Assembly: GCF_949987515.2 (NCBI RefSeq)
Contig: NC_082694.2
Span: 61,440,080 to 61,504,079 of the forward strand
Direction of reading: 5' to 3'
Origin: Delphinus delphis
Lineage: Eukaryota > Chordata > Mammalia > Artiodactyla > Delphinidae
DNA length: 64,000 nt
Numbering within the stretch: the first letter of the stretch is position 1; each line of letters starts with the position of its first letter. This document shows, piece after piece, positions 61,100-64,000 of the stretch. The position numbers and the translations under genes were made by a program. Below the pieces are notes generated by a model that was given only the letters and a program-made list of their open reading frames with translations, did not search any database and was not told the origin of the DNA.

Positions 61100-61300
61100 A
61101 AATCCACAAAGAAGCACAAAGCAGGGTTAGATGCAAGAGGTCTCCTAGTTCAGCCTTCTAAACTAAAAATTTTAGTCTATTTTGTAGATAAAGAACCTGA
61201 GGCCCAAGAATTCAAGCGATGTGTCTAAGGTCAGTGGTAAAATTAAAGCAAGAATCCAAGCTTCCTTACTTCCAGTCCACTTAGCTCTTTATATTACAAA
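61100..61300 (-). mobile_element. MIR-like fragment
   Basis: TTTGTAGATAAAGAACCTGA, then GGCCCAAGAATTCAAGCGAT, then GTCTAAGGTCAGTGGTAAAA and GCAAGAATCCAAGC are the antisense MIR core and flank. Confidence 0.72.
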
Positions 61301-62029
61301 AGTAGGTCTATTTCCAAAATCAAGTGTCCCTCAGGTCATTTCTACCTTGATTGCTGTATTTTTCATTTCACCATCCATCTTCCTTGTGTTACTATTTCTT
61401 GTCTCATCAAAAGATAGCACAGGAGAGCCTTCATACTCATAGTTCTAGTAAATTCATTAAAAAATATTTCTTGAGTGCCTGCTGTTCCAGCAGCCTGGGA
61501 TACACCACAAGAAAAACAAACATAGATCCTGGCCCTTATACAGTTTACAATGCACTGGAGGGTGATAAAATAAACAATAAATATTATAAATAAGCAAACT
61601 ATATAGTAGCAGAGGGTGATAAGTGCTGAATACACATGGTCTCATAATTAATAAGAGTGCTATGACTTTAACTGCAAACAGAACTTAATTTCTGCTCTTG
61701 TTAATGTGCTGTAATTAACTTATTCTGTATCACATTCTATTACGTTCTCATTCTAGAAACTATCCGGTATGTATAATCAGATTTTTAAAACATAAGCTTC
61801 AAAGAAAGATGTTTTCATTAAAACCCAACATATTAGATCTTCCTAGTTATTCTGCTCTTTAAGTTTCTTTTAACAGTCCCAACATTGTCACTGACTGATA
61901 TGTATTTTGCAGCTCAAGCCCTGAGAGATTTATTTACTTCTGAAGACCTGCCTTAGTAACACACGTGGCATAAGGTACCACATAAGGTACCACATAAGAG
62001 GATTAAATCTTATAAATGCTTTTTCAACT

Positions 62030-63960
62030 TTTCTCAAGATTCATATTGGCTTTCCCTTTAATTTACTGATATAATCAATTAGTAGATTTTAAACCAGCCT
62101 CGTTTTCTTAGAATAAACCCTCTTTCTAAAGATCCAGCTGGGTGTGACTTCCTAACATTTTAAGATTTTTAGATTAATAAGCTTGAGTAATATTAGCCCG
62201 GAGCTCTCTCTTTTCGTGTGTGTGTGCTGGCCTCATCTGGTCTTAGTTCCAGAGTTATACTAACTTTTTCAATGACCTGTTTATCATTCTACCTCTTTCT
62301 CGGCTATGAAGCAGTTCATATACCATAGGAATTATCTATTCTTTGATGTTTTCATATAACTCATGAACCTATCTGAACTCAGTATATTTTTAAAGGAGGA
62401 AAGGACAGATTTCTTTGTTGGTTATTAGATTATTCAGGTGTTCCACCTTTTTTAGAATTATCTATACTAACATATATTAGAAATATATATAACATTTATA
62501 TATATTAAGAAATATACACATTAAGAAATACCTCATTCATCTAGAGTTACAAATTCATTTCAGGCTTTATAGAGCAAGCTTTCTTTTTTGTGGTTTATGT
62601 GTTCATGGGTTCTCTCAAGTTTTTGAATCCCTTCCTTGTCTTTCAGATTGTTTACCTGGCTTTTCTCTAGGTTTAAAATTGATGCTTAGTTCACTTTCTC
62701 AGAAGTGTGAATAACTTTAATTATGATTTTAATACTTTAGCCAAATATTGCTAAAAATTGCTTTTCTCTAGGTTTAAAATTGATGCTTAGTTCACTTAGT
62801 TCACTTTCTCAGAAGTGTGAATAACTTTAATTATGATTTTAATACTTTAGCCAAATATTGCTTTGGTTATATTCTAATTTTTGATACGTCCTACTCTCAA
62901 TGTAACTCATTTCTAATTCAGTTTTGATCTCTTCTTTAACTAAGGACTTTTTAGGACAGCGCTAATAAATTTCTGCATGGCTTTCCTTTTTCCTTTCTTT
63001 CTCCTTGGCTTTCCTTTTCAGTTTAACTTATAGTTTCACTGCCCTGTTGCCAGAAAATGTAGGCTATACAATTTTCTACTTCTGTTAATTTCTTGAGTTT
63101 ATCTTTTGTTTTTGTTTTTTTGGCATGCGTGTATGTACATGTGGCCTATGGCCAACTTTTTGAATACACAAGTATTTGGAAAGGACATGTATTCTCTGTT
63201 TATTGAATCCAAACTTGCAAATCTATTAAATCAAGCTTAATTATGACATTCAGCTCACTTACATCTTACATTTTTTACCTGATTTCCAAGAAGGATCTAT
63301 AAAAAATCTCCCACTATGAACCAGCAACTTCTCCTCATATTTCTAACAGTTTTTACTTTAATTTTTCCAGGATGTGTTGTTAAGTTCATGACTAGCAGGC
63401 AGAAGATTCAAGCCTGTTATACTGACTTGGCAAATTGTAAAGTGATGCTTTCAAAGAATTTAGATTTCTAAGATCTAAATCTTTTTTTTTATTTTGTAAT
63501 CGTTAGGTGTCTTAGCTTTATTCTCCTCTTCATTCTACCCTCTATTCACTTTTCAACAGATAATCTAGAACACTCACCCAGCATCCTTCCCTTCCCCCAT
63601 CATCAGCCTGTCACTTGAACCCAACTATGGTTACCATAGCATCAGGAATTGTTTTTCTAAAACCTTCTTTCTCAGCCTGTTTCTAAATAATTCTTGCAGT
63701 CGACTTCATTTATTCATCTGTGTCTCTACTCCATCTCTCTTCCATGGAGAAAATAAGGAGAAAACTACAGACACACCATATATTTTCTATCATTTAGAAG
63801 GCTTTTCTGACATTACCTCTGAATTTTAAATTTTATCCATTTGAAGAGAAGCCTCTCCTTACTCTTTCCCTATGATGTCTAACAAGTCTATATATAGTAC
63901 TTAACTTAATTAACAACCTCTTCAGTCTGGTTGCCCCTTTGCAACTGGCATCTTAAAAAA
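62030..63960 (-). mobile_element. Ancient LINE-1 ORF2-like sequence, antisense
   Basis: Scattered matches to the antisense of L1 ORF2 are visible, such as AACCAGCCTCGTTTTCTTAG near 62.1 kb and GCCAGAAAATGTAGGC near 63.05 kb, separated by diverged sequence. No long open frame remains. A local tandem duplication lies inside it. Limits are approximate. Confidence 0.6.
62659..62862. repeat. Tandem duplication, about 101-bp period
   Basis: Two near-identical copies run 62659-62752 and 62760-62862, both starting GCTTTTCTCTAGGTTTAAAA. The second copy has an extra 9 bp (TTCACTTAG) that is itself a small internal duplication. The near identity contrasts with the diverged L1 sequence around it, so the duplication is recent. 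Confidence 0.93.
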
Positions 63961-64000
63961 AAAAACAAAAACAAAAAACAACTGCCCCAGATATAGAAAG

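Larger units (their letters stand above)
59140..64000 (-). other. CRIM1 intron 2 (3' part)
   Basis: This is the acceptor-side portion of the intron before exon 3; the rest lies beyond the window. About 59.2-60.5 kb looks unique. Beyond that lie an old L1 3' end holding a CHR-2 SINE (60.5-60.9 kb), a MIR-like piece (61.1-61.3 kb) and an L2-like piece (61.45-61.64 kb). An ancient antisense L1 with a local tandem duplication fills about 62.0-64.0 kb. No CRIM1 exon 1 or 2 sequence is visible. Confidence 0.85.

Overview
The window is intronic and exonic DNA from a mammal, almost certainly a cetacean. Its youngest repeats are about 200-bp tRNA-derived SINEs that match the CHR-2 family typical of whales and dolphins. 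An older, longer CHR-1-type SINE and L1, L2 and MIR debris are also present. There are no prokaryotic operons, CRISPR arrays or plasmid features.

The only gene I can support is on the minus strand: CRIM1 (cysteine-rich motor neuron 1 / cysteine-rich transmembrane BMP regulator 1). Six internal coding exons, inferred to be exons 3 to 8, lie at 59139-58897, 57846-57726, 33179-33058, 22912-22730, 20282-20085 and 642-514. Every exon has an AG acceptor and a GT donor, the reading frame stays open across all five internal junctions, and the joined protein is close to what I know of human CRIM1. In order they encode the cysteine-rich region after the IGFBP domain (exons 3-5, with an RGD), VWC domains 1 and 2 (exons 6 and 7) and the first antistasin-like repeat (exon 8). 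The signal peptide and IGFBP exons would lie beyond position 64000. The remaining antistasin repeats, VWC 3-6, the transmembrane segment and the tail would lie before position 1.

The rest is intron. Intron 7 (19.4 kb) carries three CHR-2 SINEs and MIR fragments. Intron 6 (2.4 kb) has no repeat I recognise. Intron 5 (10.1 kb) holds a 3-kb decayed L1 interrupted by a CHR-1 SINE that is itself interrupted by a CHR-2 SINE, plus a second CHR-2. Intron 4 (24.5 kb) contains a 1.4-kb GC- and CpG-rich minisatellite, two 5'-truncated L1s (one with a 5' inversion), one CHR-1, one CHR-2, and L2/MIR pieces. Intron 3 (1.05 kb) has a G-run cluster near its donor. The visible part of intron 2 holds a CHR-2 inside an old L1 3' end, a roughly 100-bp tandem duplication and an ancient antisense L1.

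The most interesting protein-level signal is that exon 3 (243 bp) and exons 4+5 (121+122 = 243 bp) encode two 81-residue modules that align without gaps at all 12 cysteines. Intron 4 falls between the two halves of the second module. I found no sign of a new enzymatic, defence or mobile system; the long open frames in the window come from a minisatellite and from SINE/L1 sequence.
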